A stretch of DNA of 32,758 bases, from NCBI GenBank assembly GCA_019637815.1, contig JAHBUZ010000034.1, forward strand, positions 1 to 32,758, in the 5' to 3' direction. The stretch comes from Chloroflexota bacterium. GTDB lineage: Bacteria; Chloroflexota; Limnocylindria; Limnocylindrales; CSP1-4. Made by a program: the position numbers and the translations under genes. Shown here in pieces: positions 1 through 7,079 of this stretch. The notes below the pieces were generated by a model. It made no database searches. It saw only the letters and a list, made by a program, of their open reading frames with translations, and had not been told where the DNA came from. Positions within the stretch are counted from its first letter, which is position 1. Every line of letters begins with the position of its first letter.

Positions 1-236
1 AGGTCGAAGCCGGGGGTGCCCGCGGAGGTCACTGTCACGCCGAGGTCGACGCCGGCGTCGAGCGCCCCCTGCTCCACACCCTTGCCGTAGGGCGTCGCGA
101 AGGAGTAGATGGAGAACCCGACCGTGAGGTCGTCCGCCGGCGCAGCAGCGGGAGACTGGGCAGCGGCGCCAGCGACGACACCGAGGGACACGATGGATGC
201 CATGGCGCTCGCCATGACGCGGGTGCGGACCTGCAT
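1..236 (-). CDS. Sugar-type ABC transporter substrate-binding protein, N-terminal fragment
   Basis: Partial gene, cut by the left edge of the window; about 78 codons are visible. The ATG at 236 is preceded by GGAGAG five bases upstream. The protein opens with a basic, hydrophobic Ala/Val-rich stretch ending in AGAAAQS, which looks like an export signal peptide. The mature part starts with DDLTVGFSIYSFATPYGKGV and then an EQGALDAGVDLG segment. This is the typical start of the periplasmic binding protein type 1 fold used with ribose-type permeases. It follows the permease gene by about 50 bases on the same strand, so the two should form one importer. No ATPase gene is visible in the window; it may lie beyond the edge. 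The substrate cannot be told from this fragment. Confidence 0.8.
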   Translation of the reverse strand, partial: MQVRTRVMASAMASIVSLGVVAGAAAQSPAAAPADDLTVGFSIYSFATPYGKGVEQGALDAGVDLGVTVTSAGTPGFD

Positions 237-287
237 GCGAACTCTCCGAGGAAACGTGGGATCGACGTGGATGTGCGGATGTCTGGG

Positions 288-1361
288 TCAGCCCTGCTCG
301 CCGCGCTCCTTTCGTCTGAGCGCGGCGAGGCGTGTGGCCTGGCGGCGCCGGACCAGCCGGTCGAGCGCGATGGCGATCAGGATCACGGCACCCGTGACGA
401 AGCCGCTGTACGTGGAAGGCACGCCGAGGTGCACGATGCCGGAGCTGATCTCCGCGATGATCAGGACGCCGATGACGGTCCCGATGATGGTCCCTGATCC
501 GCCCAGGATGGACGTCCCGCCGATGACGACCGCTGAGATGACCAGGAGCTCGAAGCCGCTGCCCACGCTCGAGTCGACGGCGCGGAAGTAACCCACGAAC
601 AGGACGCCCGCGATGCCGCAGGTCGCGCCCAGGAGCGCCGCGACCTGGAGTCGCGTGCGGTTCACCGGGATGCCCGCCAGTCGGGCCGCCTTGGGGTTGC
701 TGCCCGTCGCTTGCACCCGGTAACCGAAGTGCGTGCGCTGAAGCAGGATGTGCATCATGAGGGCGAGGCCGAGGAACACCACAGCCGGGGTGGGCAGCAC
801 GCCGAACAGCCGGTGGCTGGCCAGCTCGAAGAAGATGCTGCTGGCGTCGGTCACGACCGTGTCGCGCGCGTTGCTGACGATGAGCCCGAGGCCTCGATAC
901 AGGGGCAGCGCGCCCAGCGACACGATGATGAGCGGCACTCCCAGGAGCAGCGAAGCGGCCCCGTTCGCGGCACCCAGCAGGGTTCCCAGCCCGATGCCCA
1001 GGATCGCCGCGAGGAGCGGGTCCACCGAGGCGACCATGAGTTGGGACGTGACCACACCCACGAGGTAGAAGATCGCGCCGACCGAGATGTCGATCTCGCC
1101 CAGCGACTGGGTGAATGTCATACCCAGCGCCATGATTCCGAAGAACGAGATGCTGCGCAGCACGGCGAGCAGGCTGTTGGGCTGCGAGAAGGTCGTGGTC
1201 ACGAGCGACAGAGTCACGAAGATGAGCGCGAAGGCTGCGAGGATGCCGGCTTCCTCGGGGATGTGGATCCGCGAGAGCCGGGATCGACGCGAGCCATCAG
1301 CGGGGTCGGTCGGCAGGTCGGGGAGTTGGTCCGCGGTCGCCGCGCCGGATGCGTCGGTCAT
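288..1361 (-). CDS. ABC transporter permease, RbsC-like (BPD_transp_2 family)
   Basis: Integral membrane permease of 357 residues, the usual length for ribose/xylose-type permeases. After a hydrophilic N-terminus (about 40 residues) it shows a run of hydrophobic segments. Family signatures include ISVGAIFYLVGVVTSQLMV near residue 95, LLLGVPLIIVSLGALPLYRGLGLI in mid-protein, and AVVIGGTSILGGSGTIIGTVIGVLII towards the C-terminus, the conserved GG(T)SILGG loop that contacts the ATPase. The ATG at 1361 lies four bases after the stop of the phosphotriesterase-like gene, so the two are co-transcribed and probably translationally coupled. The binding protein follows downstream. By family it should import a sugar or sugar-like compound, presumably the inducer or substrate of the adjoining catabolic genes; that link is inference from position and from the shared upstream operator. 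Confidence 0.93.
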   Translation of the reverse strand: MTDASGAATADQLPDLPTDPADGSRRSRLSRIHIPEEAGILAAFALIFVTLSLVTTTFSQPNSLLAVLRSISFFGIMALGMTFTQSLGEIDISVGAIFYLVGVVTSQLMVASVDPLLAAILGIGLGTLLGAANGAASLLLGVPLIIVSLGALPLYRGLGLIVSNARDTVVTDASSIFFELASHRLFGVLPTPAVVFLGLALMMHILLQRTHFGYRVQATGSNPKAARLAGIPVNRTRLQVAALLGATCGIAGVLFVGYFRAVDSSVGSGFELLVISAVVIGGTSILGGSGTIIGTVIGVLIIAEISSGIVHLGVPSTYSGFVTGAVILIAIALDRLVRRRQATRLAALRRKERGEQG

Positions 1362-1365
1362 ACGC

Positions 1366-2427
1366 TCAAGAGCCCCCGATGGTCAGCATGCGACGTGGGT
1401 TGTCGTGCAGGATCGAGTCGACCGTGGTGGGCTCGATGCCGAGGGCGTGTGCCAGCGGCACCAGGTGCAGCGGAATGTGAGCGAAGCCCCAGCCGCCGTA
1501 TCGGCGCATCCGGACCAGCTCCCCGTTGTCGCCCGACAGCAGGACCCGGTCCGCGTAGCCACGGCTGATGAGGTCCTTCAGCTTCACCAGGACGTCGTAG
1601 TCGTTGGGGGGGAACCGGCCGGCCGGATCGGGTGGCATGCGGCCGTAGGCGAAGATCGAGTGGTCGATGCCCAGGAAGTCGTAGCCCAGGAACGTGCCCC
1701 GGTCCATGAGCGACACCTGGTAGCGGTCGTCATCGATGACGGGCGTCACGTGGCCCATCACGACACGCGTTGGTGACAGTCCCTCCGACTCGAGGATGTC
1801 AAGGACCTCGTGCCCGGAACGACCCCATGACTGCTGATGGATCGAGATCGGAACGCCGGTCTCAACGGCCGCGATCGCATGGGCACGCAGGAGCACCCGC
1901 TCGCCCGGTCCGAGCGGATCGGACGCGCCTACCTCGCCCATGATGCCGGGCCGGATACCCGTATCCCCCACGCCGTCGCGGATCTCCCGGATGAATCCCT
2001 CGGCGAGAGCTTCGGGGGTGGAGGTGCGCACCTCGGCCGGATGGAACGGCTCGGTGTAGTGGCTGCCACCCATGATCACATGGATCCCGGACCGCTCCGA
2101 GATGGTCGCGAGCGCGCGGGGGTCCCGGGCGAACATGTTGGGCGTGAGATCGACGATGGCGTTGCCGCCCGCGGTCACGAAGGGCTCCAGCTCCTCGCAG
2201 ACGAGGTCCAGGTCCGTAAACCGCAGGTTCGCGGGGAAGGCGAGTGGGTTCCAGCGGGCCTCGGCGGCCATCACATGGTCGAACACCGCGTGGGCGGGCG
2301 GGGCATCCGTGGCCGCGAGGGTGCCGTCGATGTGAAGATGCTCATGTGTCAGCGTGAGCCCCAGCGCCCCGGGGTCCACGGGCCCTCGGACCGTCATGAT
2401 CACGCCGTTCCGATTGGTACCGACCAC
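1366..2427 (-). CDS. Phosphotriesterase-family metal-dependent hydrolase (lactonase/esterase-like)
   Basis: Amidohydrolase-superfamily TIM barrel of 353 residues. The binuclear metal site is complete: HxH at His28/His30 (THEHLHID), His197 (SIHQQ), His226 (GHVTP) and Asp300 (SGDN). The bridging ligand is Glu165 in GEVGASD, not the carbamylated lysine of true phosphotriesterase. That is the arrangement of the phosphotriesterase-homology-protein branch, so lactone or ester hydrolysis is more likely than organophosphate hydrolysis. The GTG start at 2427 is chosen for the GGAGGAG just upstream; an in-frame ATG ten codons later has no comparable site. First gene of the minus-strand operon with the ABC importer, transcribed away from the dehydrogenase/HyuAB operon and sharing its operator region. 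No signal peptide, so cytoplasmic. Substrate unknown. Confidence 0.9.
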   Translation of the reverse strand: MVGTNRNGVIMTVRGPVDPGALGLTLTHEHLHIDGTLAATDAPPAHAVFDHVMAAEARWNPLAFPANLRFTDLDLVCEELEPFVTAGGNAIVDLTPNMFARDPRALATISERSGIHVIMGGSHYTEPFHPAEVRTSTPEALAEGFIREIRDGVGDTGIRPGIMGEVGASDPLGPGERVLLRAHAIAAVETGVPISIHQQSWGRSGHEVLDILESEGLSPTRVVMGHVTPVIDDDRYQVSLMDRGTFLGYDFLGIDHSIFAYGRMPPDPAGRFPPNDYDVLVKLKDLISRGYADRVLLSGDNGELVRMRRYGGWGFAHIPLHLVPLAHALGIEPTTVDSILHDNPRRMLTIGGS

Positions 2428-2481
2428 GACACTCCTCCTCGTCCAGCCTCTTGGCAGCGGCCCGGCCAGTCTGACATGAGC

Positions 2482-2490
2482 GGTCTGACC
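2482..2490. promoter_or_regulatory. FadR/GntR-type operator core, site A
   Basis: GGTC-T-GACC, a perfect 9-base palindrome followed by AGT. It is the core of the TGGTCnGACCA consensus known for FadR-subfamily GntR repressors. On the minus strand a TAGACT hexamer (2496-2491) directly precedes it, so the site may cover the transcription start of the hydrolase/ABC operon. Assignment rests on sequence resemblance only. Confidence 0.55.
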
Positions 2491-2560
2491 AGTCTAGTGT
2501 GCAACGGGCGGTTCAGTCGAGGGATACGCGCCGAGACTGATCGGACCGGTGTGTCCATAG

Positions 2561-2575
2561 ACCGGTCAGACCAGT
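2561..2575. promoter_or_regulatory. FadR/GntR-type operator, site B
   Basis: ACCGGTC-A-GACCAGT, a 15-base palindrome with a single mismatched pair. It lies about 50 bases upstream of the first dehydrogenase start. A related but weaker GATCGGACC lies just upstream at about 2540-2548. Together with site A it gives the divergent promoter region two to three copies of the same core, as expected for a repressor controlling both operons. Confidence 0.6.
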
Positions 2576-2625
2576 GATACCATGATCGGGAAGCCCCGCG
2601 GCGTACCGGGCAGGAAGGTGGGATC

Positions 2626-3414
2626 ATGCGAATGGCAGGACTGGAGGGGCGGGTGGCGGTGGTCACCGGGGCCGGGCAGGGCATGGGCGAGACGTTCGCC
2701 CATACGCTCGCGGCGGCTGGCGCCATCGTGGCGGTCGCGGAGGTCGATCCGACGACCGGGCGACGCACCGCGGCGGCGATCGAGGAGGCCGGGCACAAGG
2801 CCATCGCGTACGAGGTCGACGTCCGGGATTCCAGCTCGATCGGCCGGATGGTGGACGATTTGGTGGCCCGTCACGGGCGGCTGGACATCCTCGTCAACAA
2901 CGCGGGCATGGGTGCCGGCGGCCCCTCCGAGGACGTCACTGAGGCCGATTGGGACCGGGTGGTCGGGGTGATGCTCAAGGGCACGTTCCTGTGCTCGCAG
3001 GCGGCCGCCCGGGTGATGATCCACCAGCAGTGTGGCGTGATCATCAACATCGGCTCCATCGCGGGCGTCGGAGGATGGGCGCAGCGCGCCCTGTACACCC
3101 CGGCCAAGGCGGGCGCCATCGCGCTTACGCGGGTCCTGGGCGTGGAGTGGGCCCAGCACGGCATTCGCGTCGTGTGCATCAATCCGGGCCAGATCGAGAC
3201 CTCTCTCAATGAGGAGATGTACCGACGCGGGCTGGCCGATCGCGAGGTGTTCCAGAACCGGGCGCCCGCCCGCCGGTTCGGCAGCCCAGCCGAGATCGCT
3301 GATGCGGTGGCCTTCCTGGCCAGCGACGCCGCCAGTGGCATCAGGGCGGAGGTAGTGACCATCGACGGGGGCTGGACGGCATGGGGCGGTATCGAGGAAC
3401 TCGTGGGTGTCTGA
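2626..3414 (+). CDS. SDR-family NAD(P)-dependent oxidoreductase
   Basis: Classical short-chain dehydrogenase of 262 residues with all key elements. TGAGQGMG cofactor motif lies at 14-21, NNAG at 91-94, catalytic Ser144 (NIGSIAG), and Tyr157/Lys161 in YTPAK. The acidic residues at the end of the second strand (VAEVD, 38-41) favour NAD(H) over NADP(H). The ATG at 2626 is preceded by AGGAAGG at a seven-base distance; a second ATG two codons later is possible. It leads the seven-gene plus-strand operon and overlaps the next gene by a few bases. By family it interconverts an alcohol and a ketone; with the HyuAB pair downstream it could supply the ketone to be carboxylated, which is inference. Substrate unknown. 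Confidence 0.93.
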   Translation: MRMAGLEGRVAVVTGAGQGMGETFAHTLAAAGAIVAVAEVDPTTGRRTAAAIEEAGHKAIAYEVDVRDSSSIGRMVDDLVARHGRLDILVNNAGMGAGGPSEDVTEADWDRVVGVMLKGTFLCSQAAARVMIHQQCGVIINIGSIAGVGGWAQRALYTPAKAGAIALTRVLGVEWAQHGIRVVCINPGQIETSLNEEMYRRGLADREVFQNRAPARRFGSPAEIADAVAFLASDAASGIRAEVVTIDGGWTAWGGIEELVGV

Positions 3415-4219
3415 CATGGAGGTGAAGGTGGTGCGCCCAGGTTCCGGTACCCCGCTCACGGATCGGGGAAGGTCGATCGCCTACGGCCCGCCCCCGTGGC
3501 GGATGCGAGGTCGCGCGCTCGCGGTCCAGTACCGGCTCGCGGATCCCGATGAGGCGCGGCGACACGTGCCTCCCGGAGCCCTCGCCGAGGACGACCCAAC
3601 CGTGCGGGCCCGCTTCTGGGACCTCGAACACGACGCTATCGGCCACCTCGAGGGCGCGGAGACGCCCTGGGTGTCGTTCCGGGAGGCCGTCATCGCCTTC
3701 CCCGTCTCGATGCACGGTGTGACGGGGGATTACCCCACCTACATGTATGCCGACGACTTCGTGTACACCGCGATGGGTCGGGAGGTCATGGGCTGGCCGG
3801 TCCGTGACGGCGTCATCAGCGTGGATCCGGAGCCTGCGACGGGCCTGGCGGCGGGAACCCGCATGGGCGCACGTCTGGCCCGGGGGGGCCGGGAGCTGAT
3901 GCGTATGGACCTGGAACTGACGGGTGGTCATGCGGACCCGGACGATCAGGTGCCGCCACGCTGGCTCGCCTGCAAGGTCGTGCCGGATGTCACCGGGCCG
4001 ACCGCGGCGATCGCCCAAGTCGTGGCCACGGGACCCGAGACGATCCATCATCGCAGGGTGTGGGACGCGCGGGTGACCATCACCGTCGGGGAGGGCCCGG
4101 GCGACGAGACTCACTTCCTGGCGCCGCGGGAGATCGTGCGTGCTGAGTACTGGTCAGAACTCGATCTGACCATTGGCTGGGGGACCGTGCTCCAGGACCT
4201 GGGACGGGACCCGTGGTGA
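3407..4219 (+). CDS. Acetoacetate decarboxylase-like (ADC superfamily) protein lacking the catalytic lysine
   Basis: Protein of 270 residues with the acetoacetate decarboxylase fold signatures: SFREAVIAFPVSM (90-102), DYPTYMYADD and GREVMGWP (124-131). In true decarboxylases this last motif continues with two lysines, one forming the Schiff base. Here the two positions are Val132 and Arg133, so classical imine-based decarboxylation should not occur. Relatives with altered active sites catalyse aldol, dehydration or hydrolysis chemistry, or act as ligand-binding proteins. The GTG at 3407 overlaps the preceding stop and has GAGGAA eight bases upstream; ATG at 3416 is an alternative. Placed between two SDR genes and coupled to the next one. 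The precise reaction is not predictable from sequence. Confidence 0.82.
   Translation: MSDMEVKVVRPGSGTPLTDRGRSIAYGPPPWRMRGRALAVQYRLADPDEARRHVPPGALAEDDPTVRARFWDLEHDAIGHLEGAETPWVSFREAVIAFPVSMHGVTGDYPTYMYADDFVYTAMGREVMGWPVRDGVISVDPEPATGLAAGTRMGARLARGGRELMRMDLELTGGHADPDDQVPPRWLACKVVPDVTGPTAAIAQVVATGPETIHHRRVWDARVTITVGEGPGDETHFLAPREIVRAEYWSELDLTIGWGTVLQDLGRDPW
4151..4172. repeat. Inverted repeat with operator-like arms inside the ADC-like gene
   Basis: TGGTCAG and CTGACCA, seven-base perfect arms with an eight-base spacer. Each arm equals a half of the cluster's FadR-like operator. It is intragenic, about 45-65 bases before the next start codon. It could be an internal weak regulator site or chance in GC-rich coding DNA. 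Confidence 0.3.
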
Positions 4220-4935
4220 TCAGGAGCGCCGGGGCCTGGTCGGGCCGGCGCCTGCTCCTGGTCGGGCCGGAGGGTCCGGTGCTGCAGGCGGTACAGCAGC
4301 GCGTGTCAGTGCTGGGTGCGCGCCTCCTTCATCGTCCCGAGACGCTCGGCGGCGACCCGGTCGGGTCGGCGGCTGTCGCCCTTGGGGGTCTCGATGTCGT
4401 GGTCCGCTGGGCACCCTCCGCGCGTCCGATGCCGGTGGCGTCTCCGGACCACGACTTCGCCGGGGACATCGACCGGATGCTGGTGGGCGCCCACCGCGTC
4501 GCGGTGGCCGCGACGCGCGCCATGGGCATCGACCGCGCCGGACGCGGGACTGGGTCCATCGTCCTGGTCGGCTCCATCGATGCCACCCATGCCTATCCCG
4601 GCCGGTCCGCCGCATCGACCGCGATGGCAGGCATGCTCGGTTTGGTCCGGTCACTGGGAGTCGAGCTGGCATCCCAGGGGGTCCGGGCCAACGCTGTGCT
4701 CGCCGGGCCGATGGGCGACGACGCCGGTGGTCCGCCCCCCGACATCGAGCCGTCGCTCGTGGAGCGGATGACCGTCCGGTCACCCGTCCATCGGTTCGTC
4801 ACGGCTGACGAGGTCGCGGCGGCCATCTGTTTCGTGGCGGGTCCTACCAGCGACTTCATGACTGGTCAGACGCTGAGCGTCGATGGCGGCTGGTCAGCAC
4901 TCAACCAGGCCCCGCAGGGGATGCGCTTCCCATGA
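4216..4935 (+). CDS. Degenerate SDR-fold protein, predicted non-catalytic
   Basis: Protein of 239 residues. Its second half is clearly SDR: LGLVRSLGVELASQGVRANAV, then the C-terminal MTGQTLSVDGGW. The enzyme features are gone. The cofactor motif TGxxxGxG is replaced by LVGPEGPV (15-22) and NNAG by RWAPSA. Aligned on the conserved Glu150, the catalytic Tyr and Lys positions are Ala133 and Met137. The whole protein contains no lysine, so no YxxxK can exist; only Ser120 (LVGS) remains. GTG at 4216 overlaps the upstream TGA as GTGA; GTG 4213 is an alternative. The intact reading frame and tight coupling argue against a decaying gene. It may pair with one of the two active SDRs or scaffold a complex, which is speculative. 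Confidence 0.8.
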   Translation: MIRSAGAWSGRRLLLVGPEGPVLQAVQQRVSVLGARLLHRPETLGGDPVGSAAVALGGLDVVVRWAPSARPMPVASPDHDFAGDIDRMLVGAHRVAVAATRAMGIDRAGRGTGSIVLVGSIDATHAYPGRSAASTAMAGMLGLVRSLGVELASQGVRANAVLAGPMGDDAGGPPPDIEPSLVERMTVRSPVHRFVTADEVAAAICFVAGPTSDFMTGQTLSVDGGWSALNQAPQGMRFP

Positions 4936-4955
4936 GTGGCGGCGAGGAGGATCGG

Positions 4956-7079
4956 ATGACTGCACCGACGACGGGCTGGCGGGTCGGGATGGACACGGGT
5001 GGGACGTTCACGGACCTCGTCGCGGTGGGGCCGGACGGTGAGGTCCGGCTGCGCAAGGTGAGCTCGACCCCGTGGAAGCCGTCCGACGCAGTGTTCGGTG
5101 CCCTCGAGCGGACCGACATCGACCTGACGCGTGACCTCGACTACTTCGCGCTCGGCACGACCATCGCGACCAACGCGGTCATCCAGCGGACCGGCACCCG
5201 GACGCTGTTCCTGACCACGGCGGGGTTCGAGGACAACCTGTACATCCAGCGCATCGACCGCAAGGGCCTGTACGACCTGCACTGGGTCAAGACCACGCCC
5301 TACGCGCTGCGCCACGACACGATCGGGGTACGGGAGCGTACCCTCGCCGACGGATCGATCCGCACGCCTCTCGACGCGCAGGAGATCGAGCGTCTCGTGG
5401 CCGAGGTGCGCCAGCGGCTGGTCGCGGCGCCCGGCGCCTCGGTGGCCATCAGCCTCCTGTTCGCGTACGTCAACGACAGCCATGAGCGTGCCCTGGCCGA
5501 CGCTCTGCGCGCGGCCATGCCCGACCTGATGGTGTCCACCTCCAGCCAGATCGCCCCGATCTGGCGGGAGTACGAGCGCGCGTCTACCACGGTCATGGAC
5601 GCGTACGTCAAGCCCATCGTGCGGCGCTTCGCGAACGAGGTCCAGGAGGGTCTCGGGACGCGCAGTGCCAGCGGCTGGCACGCGCTCATGAAGTCGAACG
5701 GCGGTCAGGTACCCCTGCCCATCGCACCCGAGCGACCTGTCGAGATGATCCTGTCTGGCTTGGCCGGGGGCATGATCGCGGGCCATCACTGGGCGCGCCA
5801 GTCGGGTAGCGACAAGGCGGTCACTCTCGACATGGGCGGCACGTCGGCGGATGTCGGCGTGGTCGTGGACGGCCAGCTTGCGTTCTCGGGCTCGTTCGAG
5901 GTCGAGTTCGGCATCCCCGTGGCGCTGCCCATCATCGACGTCACGACCATCGGTGCAGGCGGCAGCTCCATCGCGTCCATCGACTACGGCGGCCTGCTGC
6001 GGGTCGGGCCCGAGAGCGCGGGGGCCGATCCCGGTCCTGCGTGCTATGGCCGGGGCGGCGTGCTGCCGACCGTCACGGATGCGAATCTGGTGCTGGGTCG
6101 GCTCGACCCGGCGTACTTCCTGGGTGGCGAGATCGGCCTCGATAGCAGCCGCTCGGTCATGGCCATCGAGCCCATCGCCACGGAGCTAGGGCTGTCGGTG
6201 CCCGATGCTGCGGAGGCCATCATCTCCGTGTCCATCGAGAACATGGCGGGTGCTGTGCGGCTGGTGACCGTGGACCGAGGCCACGACTACCGCGAGTTCG
6301 ACCTCGTCGCGTTCGGTGGCGCCGGACCGCTCCATGCGGCCGAGATCGCGCGCCGGATGGGTATGCGCCGGGTCATCGTGCCGCCGTCGCCGGGGCTCGT
6401 CTCCGCGTTCGGTTCTGTCATCGCCGACGAGCGCGTCGACCGACGCGTGACCCTGCTGCGGCGGCTCGATCGGAGCGAGGGCGCCGACGTTGCCGCGGAG
6501 CTCGCCCGACTGGCGGGCTCGGTCGTCGACGAGCTGGCCGCTCAGCGCCGGGACCCCGATGCACGGATCACGGTGGTGACCCACGTCGCCTGTCGGTACC
6601 TCGGCCAGAACTACGAGCAGGAGGTTCGGATGTACCAGGGCCACGTGGACCGCAGCTTCGAGCTCGCGATCCACATCTCGCCCGACGACCCGGACTTCGT
6701 GGCGCGGCTCCAGGCCGGCTTCCATGCCATCCATCGCCAGTCCTACGGCTACGACCTGCTCGACCAGCCGGTCCAGTCGGTGTATCTGGGTGCGACCGCG
6801 TCCGTGGCCTCGGCGCCCGTCACCGTCGCGCCCTACCGCCAGCACGCGACCGACGATTCGGTCGTACGCACTCGTCAGGTGCTCGTGGCGCCCGGCGAAT
6901 GGGCGGAGGCGTGCATCGTGCATCGTGCTGAGCTGCCGACCGGGTACGTGGTCGACGGGCCGGCCATCATCGAGGAGTCCGACTCCACGACCTATATACC
7001 GCCCGGGTGCCGCGTGACGGTCGACCCCACGGCGTGTCTCATCGTCACCGCCGCAGCCACAGACGGGAGCGAGCGATGA
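4956..7079 (+). CDS. hyuA: HyuA-type subunit, hydantoinase/oxoprolinase/acetone carboxylase family
   Basis: ATP-dependent subunit of 707 residues. The N-terminal phosphate-binding motif is MDTGGTFTD (12-20), then TTIATNAVIQ, MDMGGTSADVG and FGGAGPLHA, the ASKHA-like signatures of N-methylhydantoinase A, 5-oxoprolinase and the acetone/acetophenone carboxylase subunit. The family activates an amide or a ketone enolate by phosphorylation. ATG 4956 is chosen for GAGGAGG five bases upstream; ATG 4932, eight codons earlier, overlaps the preceding stop and is an alternative. The next gene, hyuB, overlaps by ATGA, and a small Cys-rich gene follows, giving the order of acetone carboxylase operons. Hydantoin or lactam hydrolysis and ketone carboxylation both remain possible; the flanking SDR genes favour ketone chemistry. 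Confidence 0.92.
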   Translation: MTAPTTGWRVGMDTGGTFTDLVAVGPDGEVRLRKVSSTPWKPSDAVFGALERTDIDLTRDLDYFALGTTIATNAVIQRTGTRTLFLTTAGFEDNLYIQRIDRKGLYDLHWVKTTPYALRHDTIGVRERTLADGSIRTPLDAQEIERLVAEVRQRLVAAPGASVAISLLFAYVNDSHERALADALRAAMPDLMVSTSSQIAPIWREYERASTTVMDAYVKPIVRRFANEVQEGLGTRSASGWHALMKSNGGQVPLPIAPERPVEMILSGLAGGMIAGHHWARQSGSDKAVTLDMGGTSADVGVVVDGQLAFSGSFEVEFGIPVALPIIDVTTIGAGGSSIASIDYGGLLRVGPESAGADPGPACYGRGGVLPTVTDANLVLGRLDPAYFLGGEIGLDSSRSVMAIEPIATELGLSVPDAAEAIISVSIENMAGAVRLVTVDRGHDYREFDLVAFGGAGPLHAAEIARRMGMRRVIVPPSPGLVSAFGSVIADERVDRRVTLLRRLDRSEGADVAAELARLAGSVVDELAAQRRDPDARITVVTHVACRYLGQNYEQEVRMYQGHVDRSFELAIHISPDDPDFVARLQAGFHAIHRQSYGYDLLDQPVQSVYLGATASVASAPVTVAPYRQHATDDSVVRTRQVLVAPGEWAEACIVHRAELPTGYVVDGPAIIEESDSTTYIPPGCRVTVDPTACLIVTAAATDGSER

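Noticed and set aside
4861..4872. ACTGGTCAGACG in the dead SDR gene, similar to a FadR-type site
   Set aside because: It encodes the conserved TGQT of SDR proteins and lacks the second half-site, so chance is likely.
7007..7075. Upstream extension of hyuB
   Set aside because: It would overlap hyuA by more than 70 bases; the ATG at 7076 gives the ATGA overlap and the conserved N-terminus.
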